Assembly: GCA_944474755.1 (NCBI GenBank)
Contig: OX104112.1
Span: 16,208,273 to 16,272,272 of the forward strand
DNA: 64,000 nucleotides
Direction of reading: 5' to 3'
From: Limnoperna fortunei
Taxonomy: Eukaryota > Mollusca > Bivalvia > Mytilida > Modiolidae
The position numbers and the translations under genes are program-made. Shown here piece after piece: positions 28,764-41,427 of the stretch; the first letter of the stretch is position 1; each line of letters opens with the position of its first letter. The notes under the pieces are model-generated. The model worked only from the letters and a program-made list of their open reading frames with translations. It was not told the origin of the DNA and did not search any database.

Positions 28764-31700
28764 TCTTGAGTTCCATGTCCACCGAAGACTCTTCGACGAT
28801 GTCTCTTGCTGATCCTGTAATTGACGAATTTCGTAGCTGTTTATCATTTAACGTCCTTTATGCATTTAAACATTTAAAGTCTTGTCCCGAAATTAGATTT
28901 GATAAATGCTGAATTATGTAATCTCGATATACTTTGTTTTACTTAAACGTGGTTGAACCCGAACATTGAGAAAACTTTGGTAACACTAGAAGATTTTCAA
29001 CCCCCCTTTAGACGTGATCGTTAGACAGGCACGGTTGAGGAGTCATCGTGTACGCTAGAAACCACATTCATGCGGTCAGAAGACCCGATCTAGAGATACG
29101 ATGGTTAGATTGTGTATGGGCTGAAGTAAAACTTAAAAAACAACAGACGTGTTCTTATCAGAACATTCTTTTGGCCGCCTGATTCATCGTCGAACAGTTT
29201 TCTGATTCATCGTCGAACAGTTTTGACTTGATTGAACACTTTATCGACTTAGCTGTAGATACTGGTAGTAACACTATTCTAATTTTATGCGATTTCAATG
29301 AAGATCAAAATAAACGAATGAATACGAAAAGTAAAATTATCTTATCTAAGTATGATATGATTCAATTTATTAATGATGCGACTCACTTCTCTGAAAATTC
29401 GAGTTCTCTTATTGATCTTGGCATATGCAATAATCCCGCTGCCGTTGATCTTGTACAATTGCGTGAGCCGTTCGTGAATACAAACGTTAGATATCACTGT
29501 CCGACTTACGGATTACTGAAAATTGAAAATACCCCTCGTACGTGTCTCAAGGGGAGAATATGGCTCTACAATCAAGGCAATTACGTTAAATACCGTGAAA
29601 TACTAGGAAATGTGAATTGGGAAGGCGTTTTAAATTCCGATGATAATTTAGATACACTAGTGGAAAAATTCACAACTATTATCTTACAAACTGCGAATGA
29701 CTCTATCCCTAATAAACTAATTACAGTCCGGAAGTCGGAACCTTATTGGATGAATAATACTATTAGAAGGGCCATCATAAAACGTAATCGGCTAAACAAT
29801 CGTGCAAAAAAACTAACCTTCCTCGTCACTGGGAACTGTTTAAAAAAGCCAGAAATAAAACGGTAAATATTGTTCGTAACGAAAAAGAAAAAAATTTCAA
29901 TACTCTTATCGATAAGCTAAAAAGCAGCATGACCGATGTAAGAGACTGGTGGAAAACAGCGGAATATTTTGTCGGGTTTAAAAATAAAGATCAAGATATT
30001 CCACCATTAAATTGTTCTAAAAATATATTGTATGGCGACACTGAAAAAGCTGAGGCTTTTAATGTTTTCTTTTCCTCGCAGTCGAATATAAATGATGAAA
30101 ATAATTCCCTAGCTGCAGATGATCTACCCCCGACCGCTGTCTACATCACATCGTCCTTCAAAACTAGTTAGTCCAAGACGTTTTAAGATTGTTAAATATA
30201 AACAAGGCATCTGGCCCAGATGCTATCAGTGGTAGACTACTCCATGCTGCTCATAACATTTTAGCAAAACCTCTTTGCATTCTATTTAACTTCAGTCTTT
30301 CTAAACAATATTTTCCCTCGTCATGGAAGCTGGCTAATGTAATACCAGTCCATAAAAAAGACTAAAAAAATCTTGTCGAAAATTACCGCCCTATTTCCTT
30401 ATTATCTATTATCGGAAAATCATTTGAAAAATTTATTTATAAGCATCTTTTTGATTCCCCACGCGACGTCATTACTGAGCATCAATCAGGGTTTACGCCA
30501 AAAGATTCTACAAGTTATCAACTTCTATATTTGGCTCATGTTTTCAGCAAAGCTTTAGATGAAAGCAAAGAAGTTAGGATTATTTTCTTTGATATTAGCA
30601 AAGCCTTTGACCGAGTGTTGCACAAAGGTCTCTTATTTAAATTAAAAAGGGTGGGTATCGTTGGAAATTTGTTGCTATGGTTTAAAGAATACTTATCTAA
30701 TAGACAGCAACGTGTGTTTATAAATGGTAAAGAGTCCACGAGGAGTAATATAAACGCAGTAGTTCCCAAGGTTCGATCCTGGGTCCCCTTCTCTTTCTTA
30801 TCTGTATCAATGAAGTAAATTGTCCCATTAAACTCTTTGCAGATGATACAAGTATATATGCAATCGTAGAAAACCCATTAGTTGCATCCATTCAATTGAA
30901 CTTGAACCTAAAAAACATTTATGCATGGTCTAACAAATGGTTAGTAAATTTCAACCCTCAAAAGACAGAAACCATGACTATATCCCGTAAGAGTGAAACA
31001 CTGCACCACCTGCCCTTAAAAATGAATAATGTACAAAAAAATGTTTTTCACATAAACATCTTGGTCTAACGTTCTCGTGCGACGGAAGTTGGAATTCCCA
31101 CATACAGGAAGTCGTATCGAAAGCGAATTCGAGATTTAATATTATTCGGAAATTAAAATTTAAAGTAGATAGCCGGTCACTCGAACACATGTATTTCAGT
31201 TATGTAAAACCTATCTTTAGTTAGAATATGCAGACGTGATATGGGATAATTGTCCTGATTATATGAAAGACAAGCTAGAACAAATTAATTGCGAAACAGT
31301 CCGAATAGTAACCGGTGCAACAAAGTTGACTAGCATAAAACTTCTCTTTCGTGAATGTAAGTGGGAAACCCTAGAAACACGCCGAAAAAATCATAAACTC
31401 TTGCTGTTTCACAAAATGGTACATCATGATACTCCAGCTTATCTCTCAAACCTAATACCAGATCGTTTTCAAGATGTTCACCAATATCAGACACGAAATT
31501 CTAATCATATTGTACCAATTCCCGCACATCTTTTTATTCTAATAGCTTTATTCCATCCTCCATTAAATTGTGGAACGAACTCCCCGCGAATATTAAAAAT
31601 TATAGCTCTGTAAATTGCTTATAAACGTGCAATTCCCTTATTTTTTTAAATTGGTAGTAGAATTGGTCAGATCCTACACGCGAGAATTCGTACTGAAAGC

Positions 31701-31958
31701 AGCTCGCTCAAAGAACACCTTTTTAAGAAGAATTTAGAGTTAGATCCCTTTTGTAAATGTTGTGTTTGTTTGAATGGTGTTTTAACGCCACTTTCAGCAA
31801 TTTTTCAGCTATTTCATTGCGTCCAATTTTTATTGGGGGAGGAAGACGGAGTACCCGGAGAGAACCCCCGACCTGCGGTAGGAAAACTGGCTATCCTTGT
31901 CAATTAAGATTGGAGTCGTTTACACCCTGCATGCATGCAGTGAGAATCGAACCCGCAA

Positions 31959-33077
31959 TAGTCTCGATCACCCAGACGCATATATATAAGCGTCTTGGAT
32001 CACCCTTGTTTTAATTTCGCTACCAATAGATGGAGACAAAACAATGATTTTATTTTTAGGGCCCTATTTTTAGACCAGGAATACCATGCAAACAGGTCTA
32101 TACTTATAAAATGACGTCACTGTAAGATTCTTTCTTGATTTTGCATAACAATAATATTTGTTTTGTTAATTGATAAAGTAATATATTATAGAAATATTCA
32201 AGTTTAAACTTTGGTACAATTTTTTATACACTTTTGATATGAACGGAAGTAATTTTTAGACGATAAAAATATCATCCAATCAAAAATTACGCCCAGTTTT
32301 GGGCGTAATGATAACGAGTTCAATATAGAGACAAGAAAACTTTTGATGCAAAGCATCAGTTCGCCGCCGATTTGTTCTGCATTCTACACGCGTTTGTCAA
32401 AATGTTTGAAAAAAAATTACGGGATGCATTTTAAAGCATGTTTATACCCACGTTACAGAGGTTATTTTAATGTTCTTTGCAATTGTATTGTAATGTGTCA
32501 AAGCTTTAAGTTAATATTTTGTTTAAATTATACATTAACAGCAAATACTTTAGACCCAATAGTGTGTATTTATTAGAGGCTGTATTATGTATAATCAAAC
32601 GTTTCGAACCTTTTTATTGAATATGTGTTTTTCTATCTGTTTGCATTTGCTTAAATGCAAAATACATATCATCTCGACAATATGTCAATTAGAAAAAATA
32701 ATCTCAGTTTTTAGATTGGATTAAAAAATTGTACGTGTAGAAAGACTTAGTACCAGGATAAAAATGGTCTCCCTCTATTATTAACTTCCGTAAATAGAAT
32801 ACTGAAAAAAAGTTATTATTACATGAAGCTTTGATATCACAAAAACAATTTTGAAGTCGAACCTCGTACACTATCTTTATTTTTCACTCAAGTTAAATGA
32901 TTAACATTCTTGTAGCAGAATTCTGTTCATTTATGGTAACTAAGTGTACTTAAAAATATGTTCTCCTTTATCCATCGTTAGCAACGAAAGTGAATACAAA
33001 TATATCGCCGTCCTCCTGGGCGGCGATCATGAATCCAGACGCACAAATGTAATCAAGCGTCTGGATGATCGAGACTA
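31959..33077. mobile_element. 1,119-bp TIR element inside the SINE
   Basis: The ends TAGTCTCGATCACCCAGACGC and, inverted, TAGTCTCGATCATCCAGACGC match at 20 of 21 bases. GCAA flanks both sides (31,955-31,958, 33,078-33,081), and the SINE sequence rejoins across it. Both ends carry subterminal hairpins built from GACGC/GCGTC. No transposase frame is present, so it is non-autonomous; the superfamily is unknown. It contains the hairpin at 32,286-32,309 and a GATGC-AAA-GCATC stem near 32,345. Confidence 0.8.
32286..32309. other. perfect 10-bp hairpin
   Basis: ATTACGCCCA, GTTT loop, TGGGCGTAAT. It lies within the TIR element. Confidence 0.8.
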
Positions 33078-33643
33078 GCAATCTCAGTGTTGACAGACCG
33101 CGAGATCAATAGTAAACGAACTACCTTTTGTAAATGTAAACAAATCAAGTCTTCCGAACATTTCCTACTTATATGCCCATTCTATAGACGCTTAAGAAAT
33201 ACTTTGTTTTCTATACTATATCTGGAACAATAAACACAAACAACTTACTACACGGTAATCCAGATTTAACAGACATATACAATGGTTGTAATTTTTTAAC
33301 TGTTCAAGAATTTATTATAAACACAAAAAGATTTGCTTTTAAAATGTTGCTCGTAGATAATAACTAATTAACTGCTTATAAAAATTATACGTCTAGAATA
33401 TAGGCTTGGTCACCTTATATTTATATATATTTTTCAAACATAACTGTATTGTATTATTCGTATATATTCATGTAAATATAAATAATTAATCCATCTTGTC
33501 AAATAGAACATAATTAAAATTCCTTTGGAAAGGAATTTGTATAAGTGGCAATCCACTTGTTTTCCGATCCTCTAGTTGTGTGTATGCTTGTATGTATGTT
33601 ATTGTCGTAATATTCTCTGAATAAATATTGTTTACACTAAATG

Positions 33644-33771
33644 TTCATGGTATACCTGGAGAGAAGGGGATAGTTAGAGACTCCGACATGGTTGCCTTGC
33701 CAGCACAGTTTATAAAGTGTTAAATTCATGGTGTACCTGGCGAGATAAGGAAAGTAAGACAATCCGACATG
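33644..33771 (+). repeat. two-copy 47-bp direct repeat
   Basis: Copies at 33,644-33,690 and 33,725-33,771, both from TTCATGG to TCCGACATG, 81 bp apart and moderately diverged. Confidence 0.7.
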
Positions 33772-34876
33772 AGCAATGACTTTTCGGGTCAATCAGATTT
33801 CTTTTTCACTTATTTAAACAACAAACTCTACAACTTAAAAGGTTGATAAGTTGCATTGTAGGCATAATCAGGTTTCATGGACAGTCTGAGAATATTGCAT
33901 TTACCAAAAATATCATGAAATTGTAAAGAAAATAATAAACAGTTCAGCACCGGTCCAAATATATTGATGAGTTGGACCGGCGCTAAAAGAAAATTGTCTG
34001 AAATAATTCTATAATACAATGGTAAAATATCGTCTGAAGGTGATAGCGTCTGATTAAATACATAAGCATCCTATTGCGACCGACACAACGTATATGTAGT
34101 TTTCGCATTTCCTGGTTGTCCTGACAAGTAGTACAAGCTAGTGCCAATTAATTTATTTCACTGAATTATACAATTTTTAGTTACAAATATTGATACAAAA
34201 ACACACGAAATGGCAAACACCAACGTCATTTAAAACTTGGGTCACGGGCAATAAGACAGAGTTCGATTATGGGATCCTAATCTTCAGGAATATTTGTCTG
34301 TTGTAATAATTGATTTAATATTTAAGAAAGTAAACGCAAGCTTAGAATCCAAATTTAGATATTTAGATATTTAAAATACAAGTATATATGATGATAGCCA
34401 GTAAATCAGTTAGAAATATTTTTTTTACTTTAATGGCTGCAAATTTTCTAGGACAGGATTTATACTTGAATTCAAACAATGTCAACAAAGAAGGATATAT
34501 TTACCCTGTCAAACTGACTGAGTAACTGAGTTTGAATATCTACTATTGTCTTGATGTAAAGGCATATCATATTTGCACATACCGAAAACGTGAAGTAGAG
34601 GATTTGGCGAAAACCTTAAATGATCAACATCGGACCACTTACTTAAAAACAACCAATGGTATATTTATAAGAACGATCGAGCTACACTTGTCCCTTTATG
34701 TGCAAGCAGGACCAATGAACCAATCCGTGATGTAATAAAAATCACGACAGAAGTCCCTTTCATGATTGACAGGTAACAAATTCTTAAGTAATGAAGTTCA
34801 GACTCACTTTAGTACACATGGCTAATGTAAATATGTCATGAATAGTTTTAGGCATAAAAGTACTGATTGCGCTTGT
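33772..34876. other. non-coding stretch
   Basis: No supported feature. Two short open frames (33,828-34,019 minus, 34,532-34,735 plus) lack any recognisable content. Confidence 0.5.
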
Positions 34877-35075
34877 ATCCATGGCGTCCGCTTTTCATGA
34901 AAACGGGGGTGCGTGAGGGTGGGGGTGATGCTTTACCATTTATGAATAAACGAACAATTTTGGACACATAGACAATACATATAGCAAACAATTATATTTT
35001 CGGTAACAAAATTTTTGTAAAAGAGTGCCCGATCGAACTCACGCACCCCCGTTCCCACGGACATGGTAACCTATT
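34877..35075. mobile_element. small foldback or MITE-like element
   Basis: ACGGGGGTGCGTGAG (34,903-34,917) is perfectly inverted at 35,038-35,052. The pairing extends imperfectly outward through CCATG and CGTCCG to both ends, giving arms of about 35 bp around a ~120-bp AT-rich loop. No coding capacity, and no clear target duplication. Confidence 0.5.
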
Positions 35076-35102
35076 CCTAATTCACAGGTGTTAAACTGAT
35101 GA

Positions 35103-35120
35103 TAGTAACGTACGTTACTA
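35103..35120. other. 18-bp perfect palindrome
   Basis: TAGTAACGTACGTTACTA reads the same on both strands. The half-site context GATGATAGTAAC recurs at about 35,299 and 35,352. Confidence 0.8.
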
Positions 35121-35538
35121 CCATCCCATGGCAGATAAAAGAACTGCTAAGATCGTTTTTTGTCTTTATATTCGATTCCATTGCGTCTTCACCATAATTT
35201 TTTCTGTACGATTGAGCCTACACTTCTGACGAATATTAGTATTAAGTATTTTGCGTTGTACAATGCTCGTATAGACAGATATTCGATAATTGACAAGGAT
35301 GATAGTAACTTCAATGATTAATGATAATAACGTCAGATTTTGCACCGTATGTGATGATAGTAACGAGAAGTAAAACAACCGGCTTTCCTATATAAGCATC
35401 ATATAATGTGAGCGTTTCTTTACATTTTTCTCACCCAATAACAGGTAAACGTTTTACTATCTATGGCTGTTCGTGTCATTGGCGCGATATAATTACGTGT
35501 AAGTCAAATTTAAAACTAAAAGGTCACGCGTAATTTAA
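35121..35538. other. non-coding stretch before the array
   Basis: Nothing recognised. Confidence 0.5.
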
Positions 35539-38500
35539 TTAACGTTTCTAACGCTCTCCGCTATAAATCTAACTAACATGTCTAACAATCTCCGCTATAC
35601 ATCTAACTAACATGCTTAACATTCTCCGCCATACATCTACTAACATTTCAAAGACTTTCCGTCTTGCACCTAACTAATATGCCTAACACTCTCCGCCATA
35701 CATCTAACGACCATGTCTAACACTCGCCGCCATCAGTCTTACTAACATATGTAACATTTTCCGCCCAACACATAACTAACATGCATAACACTCTCCACCA
35801 TACACCTAAGTAATATGTCTAACACTCTACGCTACACATCTAAATAACATGTCTAACACTCTACGCTACACATCTAAATAACGTGTCTAACACTCTCCGC
35901 TATACATTTAACTAACATGCCTAACACTTTCCATCTTACACCTAACTAACATGCCAAACACTCCCTTCCATACATCTAACGACCATATCTAACACTTTCC
36001 GTTTTACACCTAACTAACTTGTCTAACACTCTACGTTACACAAATAACCAACATGCCTAACACTCTCCGCCTAACAGCTAACTAACATGTCTTACCTAAC
36101 ATTCTCCCTCTCCGCCATACACCTAACTAACATGTCTAACACTCTCCGCATTACATCTAACGACCATATATAACACTCTCCGCCATACACCTAACTATCA
36201 TGTCTAATACTAACCGCCACACATCTAACAAACATGTCTAATAATCTCCGCCATACATCTAACTAACATGTCTAACACTCTCCGCCTTACATCTAACGAC
36301 CATATATAACACTCTCCGCCATACACCTAACTAACATGTCTAATACTAACCGCCACACATCTAACAAACATGTCTAATAATCTCCGCCATACATCTAACT
36401 AACATGTCTAACACTCTCCGCTATACATCTATCTAACATGTCTAATACTCTAAAAACCATACATCTAACAAACATGTCTAATAATCTCCGCTGTACACCT
36501 AACTAACATGTCTAATACACTCTGTCATACATCTAACTAACATGTCTAATACTCTCCGCCATACATCTAACTAACATGTCTAATACTCTCCGCTATACAT
36601 TTAACAAACATGCCAAACACTCCCTTCCATACATCTAACGACCATATCTAACACTTTCCGTTTTACACCTAACTAACTTGTCTAACACTCTACGCTACAC
36701 AACTAACCAACATGCCTAACACTCTCCGCCTTACAGCTAACCAAAATGTCTAACCTGACACTCTCCGCCATACAGCTAACTAACATGTCTAACCTAACAC
36801 TATCCGCCATACATCTAACTAACATGTCTAACCTAACACTCTCCGCCATACATCTAACTAACAGGTCTAACACTTTCCGCTATAAACCCAAAAACATGTC
36901 TAACACTCTCCGCCATACATCTAACTAACATGTCTAACACTCTCCGCCATACAGCTAACTAACATGTCTAACCTAACACTCTCCGCCATACATTTAACTA
37001 ACATGTCTAACACTCTCCGCTCTACATATAACTAACATGTCTAATACTCTCCGCTTTACATCTAACTTACATGGCTAATACTCTGCGTCATACATCTAAC
37101 TAACATGTCGAATACTCTGCGCTGTACATATAATTAACATGTCAAATACTTTCCGCCATACATCTATACTAACATGTATAATACTCTTCGCCATATATCT
37201 AACTAACATGTCTAATACACTCCGCTATGCACCTAACTAACATGTCTAACACTCTTCGCCATACATCTAACTAACATGTCTAATACTCTCCTCTGTACAT
37301 CTAACTAACATGTCGAATACTCTCCGCTTTACATCTAACAAACATGTCTAATACTCTCCGCCATACATCTAACTAACATGTCTAATACTCTCCCCTATAC
37401 ATCTAACAAACACGTCTTATACTCTTCGCCATACACCTAACTAACATGTCTAATACTCTCCGCTATACATCTAACAAACATGTCTACTATTCACCGCCAT
37501 ACACCTAACTAACATGTCTAATACTCTCCGCTATACAGCTAACTAACATATCTAACCTTACACTCTCCGCCATACATCTAACTAACATGTCTAGCACTCT
37601 CCGCCATACATCTAACAAACATGTCTAATAATCTCCGCTATACATCTAACAAACATGTCTAACAAACATGTCTACTATTCACCGCCATACACCTAACTAA
37701 CATGTCTAATACTCTCCGCTATACATCTAACAAACATGTCTACTATTCACCGCCATACACCTAACTAACATGTCTAATACTCTCCGCTATACATCTAACA
37801 AACATGTCTACTATTCACCGCCATACACCTAACTAACATGTCTAATACTCTCCGCTATACATCTAACAAACATGTCTAATACTCTCCGCCATACAGCTAA
37901 CTAACATATCTAACCTTACACTCTCCGCCATACATCTAACTAACATGTCTAGCACTCTCCGCCATACATCTAACAAACATGTCTAATAATCTCCGCTATA
38001 CATCTAACTAACATGTCTAACAAACATGTCTACTATTCACCGCCATACACCTAACTAATATGTCTAATACTCTCCGCTATACATCTAACAAACATGTCTA
38101 ATACTCTCCGCTATACAGCTAACTAACATGTCTAACCTAACACTCTCCGCCATACAGCTAACTAACAGGTCTAACACTCTCCGCCATACAGCTAATTAAC
38201 ATGTCTAACACTCTCCGCTCTACATCTAACTAACATGTCTAATACTCTCCGCCATACATCTAACTAACATGTCGAATACTCTCCGCTTTACATCTAACTT
38301 ACATGTCTAATACTCTCAGCCATACATCTAACTAACATGTCGAATACTCTGCGCTGTACATATAACTAACATGTCGAATACTCTCCGCCATACATCTAAC
38401 TAACATGTCGAATACTCTGCGCTGTACATCTAACTAACATGTCGAATACTCTCCGCCATACATCTAACTAACATGTCGAATACTCTCCGCCATACATCTA

Positions 38501-38614
38501 ACTAACATGTCGAATACTCTCCGCCATACATCTAACTAACATGTCGAATACTCTCCTCTGTACATCTAACTAACATGTCGAATACTCTCCGCTTTACATC
38601 TAACTAACATGTCT
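35539..38614 (+). repeat. 34-bp minisatellite array, left part
   Basis: The unit begins CATCTAACTAACATGTC and ends CTCTCCGCCATA. The first ~500 bp are the most diverged, as expected at an array edge. Frequent variants are a 5-bp CTAAC insertion (39-bp units), CTATACAT or CTGTACAT in place of CCATACAT, and AACAAACATG. About 90 units precede the LINE insertion. Confidence 0.97.
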
Positions 38615-41427
38615 CCCTCTCCCTCCTTCAAGGTTTAAATCCAAATGTAAATGCTGTTTTTCTGTTATTTATCTTACATTATATCCTTGCTATTGGAAAT
38701 ATTGAAAAAAATCCTGGTCCCACAGTAAATAATATAAATAATTCATTAACCAGTATATCAGAGAATTCAATCTCAATATGTAATTTAAATATTCGTAGTG
38801 TGAGAAACAAACTCCCCTTCCTTGAAAATTTCACGGAGGAGTTTGATATAGTTACTATAACTGAAACCCATCTAGATTCAGTTTTAAGTGATGAAGACTT
38901 GCATCTCGATTCATTTTCAAAAACTATAATTCGTAAGGATCGCAACAAATATGGTGGTGGCTTACTTATCTATGTCAAGGATGATTTCTCAATTACTCGG
39001 AAAGGTGCACTCGAAAACCAAACCGACGAATCGCTTTGGGTAGAAATTAAAGGTAAAGGTAAAATATTTTTACTTTGTTGTACGTATCGACCCGAATGGA
39101 CGGACAATGACTACTGGACACGACTTAATTATGCAATAGGATTAGGCTACGAGATTAACGAAAACATTGTGATAACGGGTGATTTTAATTCTGATTTATT
39201 TAATGCCCACAATAATAAATTAATTGAAACAATGAACTTATTCAATTTAACGAATGTAATCGATAAGCCCACTAGGGTGACAGACCACAGTAGTACATTA
39301 CTTGACCCAATTATTATAAGTGACTCAATCCAGTATTTATTTTCTGACGTTTTCAAAGTACCCGCTGACGTAAGTGATCATGATGCACCAATACTATTTA
39401 TAGATTGTCCTAGATATATATCAAATTCATTCCAACGGGAAATATGGCTATATGATAAAACAGATATTGAAAAATTCTCAAAACAATTGAATTCTACAAA
39501 TTGGATAGGACTTTTTTCGGATGCGGACGTCGATGAAATGTGTAGATTATTTACCAATAAGTTTCTTGAAATCGCAAGGGAAAGCATTCCAACTAAAACG
39601 GTTACCATAAGAAATAATGATAAGCCATGGTTTAACAGTGAACTTAGGAGGGAAATCCGTAGAAGAAATAGATTTAGAAAAACAGCATTTAAATCTAAAA
39701 GAGCAGCGGATCTAATAAAGTATAAGAAACAAAGAAATAAAGTAAATAATTTGAAAAAAGTTGCAAAAGAAAATTTTGAAAAGAACCTTGATAATATAAT
39801 ATTGGATAATGCTACAAATTCTAAAACCTACTGGAAAATTATGAAAATGTTAATAAAATCAAATAAAGGCTGTTCTAATATACCCCCACTTCAGAATATA
39901 ACTCATGATCATAGTTTGGGAGATGTAGTCTACGGAGACGACGAGAAATGTAAGCTATTGAATACGTATTTTAGCCAAATTTCGTCCGTGAAGGATGAAA
40001 ATGTTATTCTCCCGGATTTCGAACTTAAGACAAATATACATTTAAACAATATTATTATCAGTAAAGAAGAAATTGTTGACATAATAAAAATCTTAGAACC
40101 TAATAAAGCATCAGGGCCAGACATAATAAGCCACAAAATGTTAAAAATGTGTCCTGAAAAAATAGCAATTCCACTTCAATTGATTTTTAACAAATCTCTG
40201 CACCAATGCAAATATCCATCTATTTGGAAGACTGCAAATGTTATTGCAATATTCAAAAAGGGCGACAGTTCAATACCATCTAATTATAGGCCAATATCAC
40301 TCATTAGCTGCGTAGGGAAGATAATGGAACGTGTTATTTATAAATTTGTTTTTAACCACATGCAAAGAAATAATCTAATATATAAATACCAGTCAGGTTT
40401 TCTCCCTAACTGTTCCACAGTCCATCAGTTGTTAGAAATATACAATTGTATTCTAAATTCACTCGAGAAAAAGGAACTAAATTGCTTTGTTTTTTGTGAT
40501 TTTTCTAAAGCATTCGACACAGTTTGGCATAAAGGGTTATTACATAAATTGAAATCGTATGGTGTAAATGGAAATTTATTAGAATGGTTTAAAAACTATT
40601 TAAATAATAGGCAGCAAAGAGTAGTTATAAAACAATCATCTTCTGTGCTTTGTAATGTGACTGCTGGTGTTCCTCAGGGATCGGTATTAGGTCCATTATT
40701 ATTTATTATTTATATTAATGATATAGCCGAAAATCTAGTCTCTCTCTGCAGACTTTTTGCTGACGACACGTCGTTCAGCTACTCTAGTCGGGACGTTTCA
40801 CAGATACAATCTGTGATTGATCACGATCTTAGAGAGCTGAACGATTGGTCAAGAAAATGGTTAATGTCGTTTAATCCGGAAAAAACAGAAATTATGTTAT
40901 TTTCAAATATATCACAGCCAGAAATGAGGTTTTCATTAAATAATATAGATATTCCAGTTACTACTTTTCATAAACATCTAGGAGTCACTTTTAGCAGCGA
41001 TGCTAAGTGGAACATACATATTGAAAATATTATATGTAGTGTTTCAAGGCACCTAAATGTACTAAGGAAGCTGAAATACAAACTTAATCGAAAAAATCTA
41101 GAGAAACTCTATTTAGTCTTTATAAGACCCCTTTTCGAGTATGCCTGTGAAGTTTGGGACAACGTTGGTGTGGGTTACTGTAATAAGCTCGAGCTACTGC
41201 AGCTAGAGGCTGCTCGAATTGTCACAGGCCTACCAAGTTTTACTAATACAACTAATATTTATACTGAAACTGGGTGGGAGCCTTTAGCCGATCGTAGAAA
41301 ACGTAGAAAGCTACAAATGTTTTATAATATACATCATAGCTCTGCACCAGCATATCTGTGTAATCTAATACCACAACTATACAGAGCACTTCAGTGTATC
41401 CCTTGCGTAACGGTAATAACATTATGA
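38615..41427 (+). CDS. LINE ORF: 2A leader, APE endonuclease, reverse transcriptase
   Basis: Target-site nicking and target-primed reverse transcription. The frame is open from the junction and has no ATG at its start, so the true N-terminus is lost. In order: hydrophobic leader (VFLLFILHYILAIG); 2A-like NIEKNPGP (38,698-38,721); APE endonuclease with CNLNIRSVRNK, ITETHLD, GGGLLIYVKDD, VITGDFNSDL and VSDHDAPI (38,770-39,400); basic linker; RT with FCDFSKAFDTVWHKGLL (40,492), AGVPQGSVLGPLLF (40,664-40,705) and FADDTS, whose DD is catalytic (40,756-40,773); then the thumb. It closes at 41,427 only because of a frameshift near 41,390; the rest of the protein continues at 41,394. Leader, endonuclease and RT motifs are all preserved, so the copy is young. 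Confidence 0.9.
38698..38721 (+). other. 2A-like translational recoding motif
   Basis: Reads AIGNIEKNPGP after a hydrophobic leader. It matches the 2A consensus D-[VI]-E-x-N-P-G-P except that the first D is N. 2A makes the ribosome skip the last G-P bond; similar leader-2A units are known at the N-termini of CR1/L2-group LINEs in marine invertebrates. The D to N change may weaken it. Confidence 0.75.

Larger units (their letters stand above)
31761..33123 (-). mobile_element. tRNA-derived SINE inserted in the LINE (itself interrupted)
   Basis: Flanked by a perfect 14-bp duplication CCTTTTGTAAATGT (31,747-31,760 and 33,124-33,137). The LINE zinc-motif frame rejoins exactly without it. On the minus strand it has a tRNA-like head with a B-box-like GGTTCGATTCTC (31,943-31,954 region), then a body containing TCTCTCCGGGTACTCC, and ends in GGCGTTAAAACACC plus a CAAACAAACACA tail. 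Without the inner TIR element it is about 244 bp. It would be transcribed by RNA polymerase III and moved by a LINE in trans. Confidence 0.8.
28700..33640 (+). pseudogene. decayed APE-type LINE (CR1/Jockey-like), interrupted by a SINE
   Basis: Broken single-ORF non-LTR retrotransposon. In order: hydrophobic leader and 2A-like motif (28,710-28,763); endonuclease remnants including HGGG and the CDFNED block (29,290); linker; reverse transcriptase with FFDISKAFDRVLHKGLL (30,584) and LFADDTS-type sequence near 30,835; thumb region (31,236-31,613); C-terminal zinc motif whose first half (DPFCKC, to 31,760) and second half (SSEHFLLICPFYRRLRN, from 33,149) are split by a SINE. The stop is near 33,365. 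The 3' UTR has two hairpins (33,517-33,538 and 33,543-33,558), an AATAAA near 33,620, and an end near 33,640. Many frameshifts and stops; the conserved GVPQGS region is damaged. Related to the LINE at 38,615 but clearly older. Confidence 0.8.

Noticed and set aside
36746..36928. 60-codon frame with MSNLTLSAI repeats
   Set aside because: Created by consecutive 39-bp (34+5) satellite units, which keep frame; stops return where 34-bp units resume.
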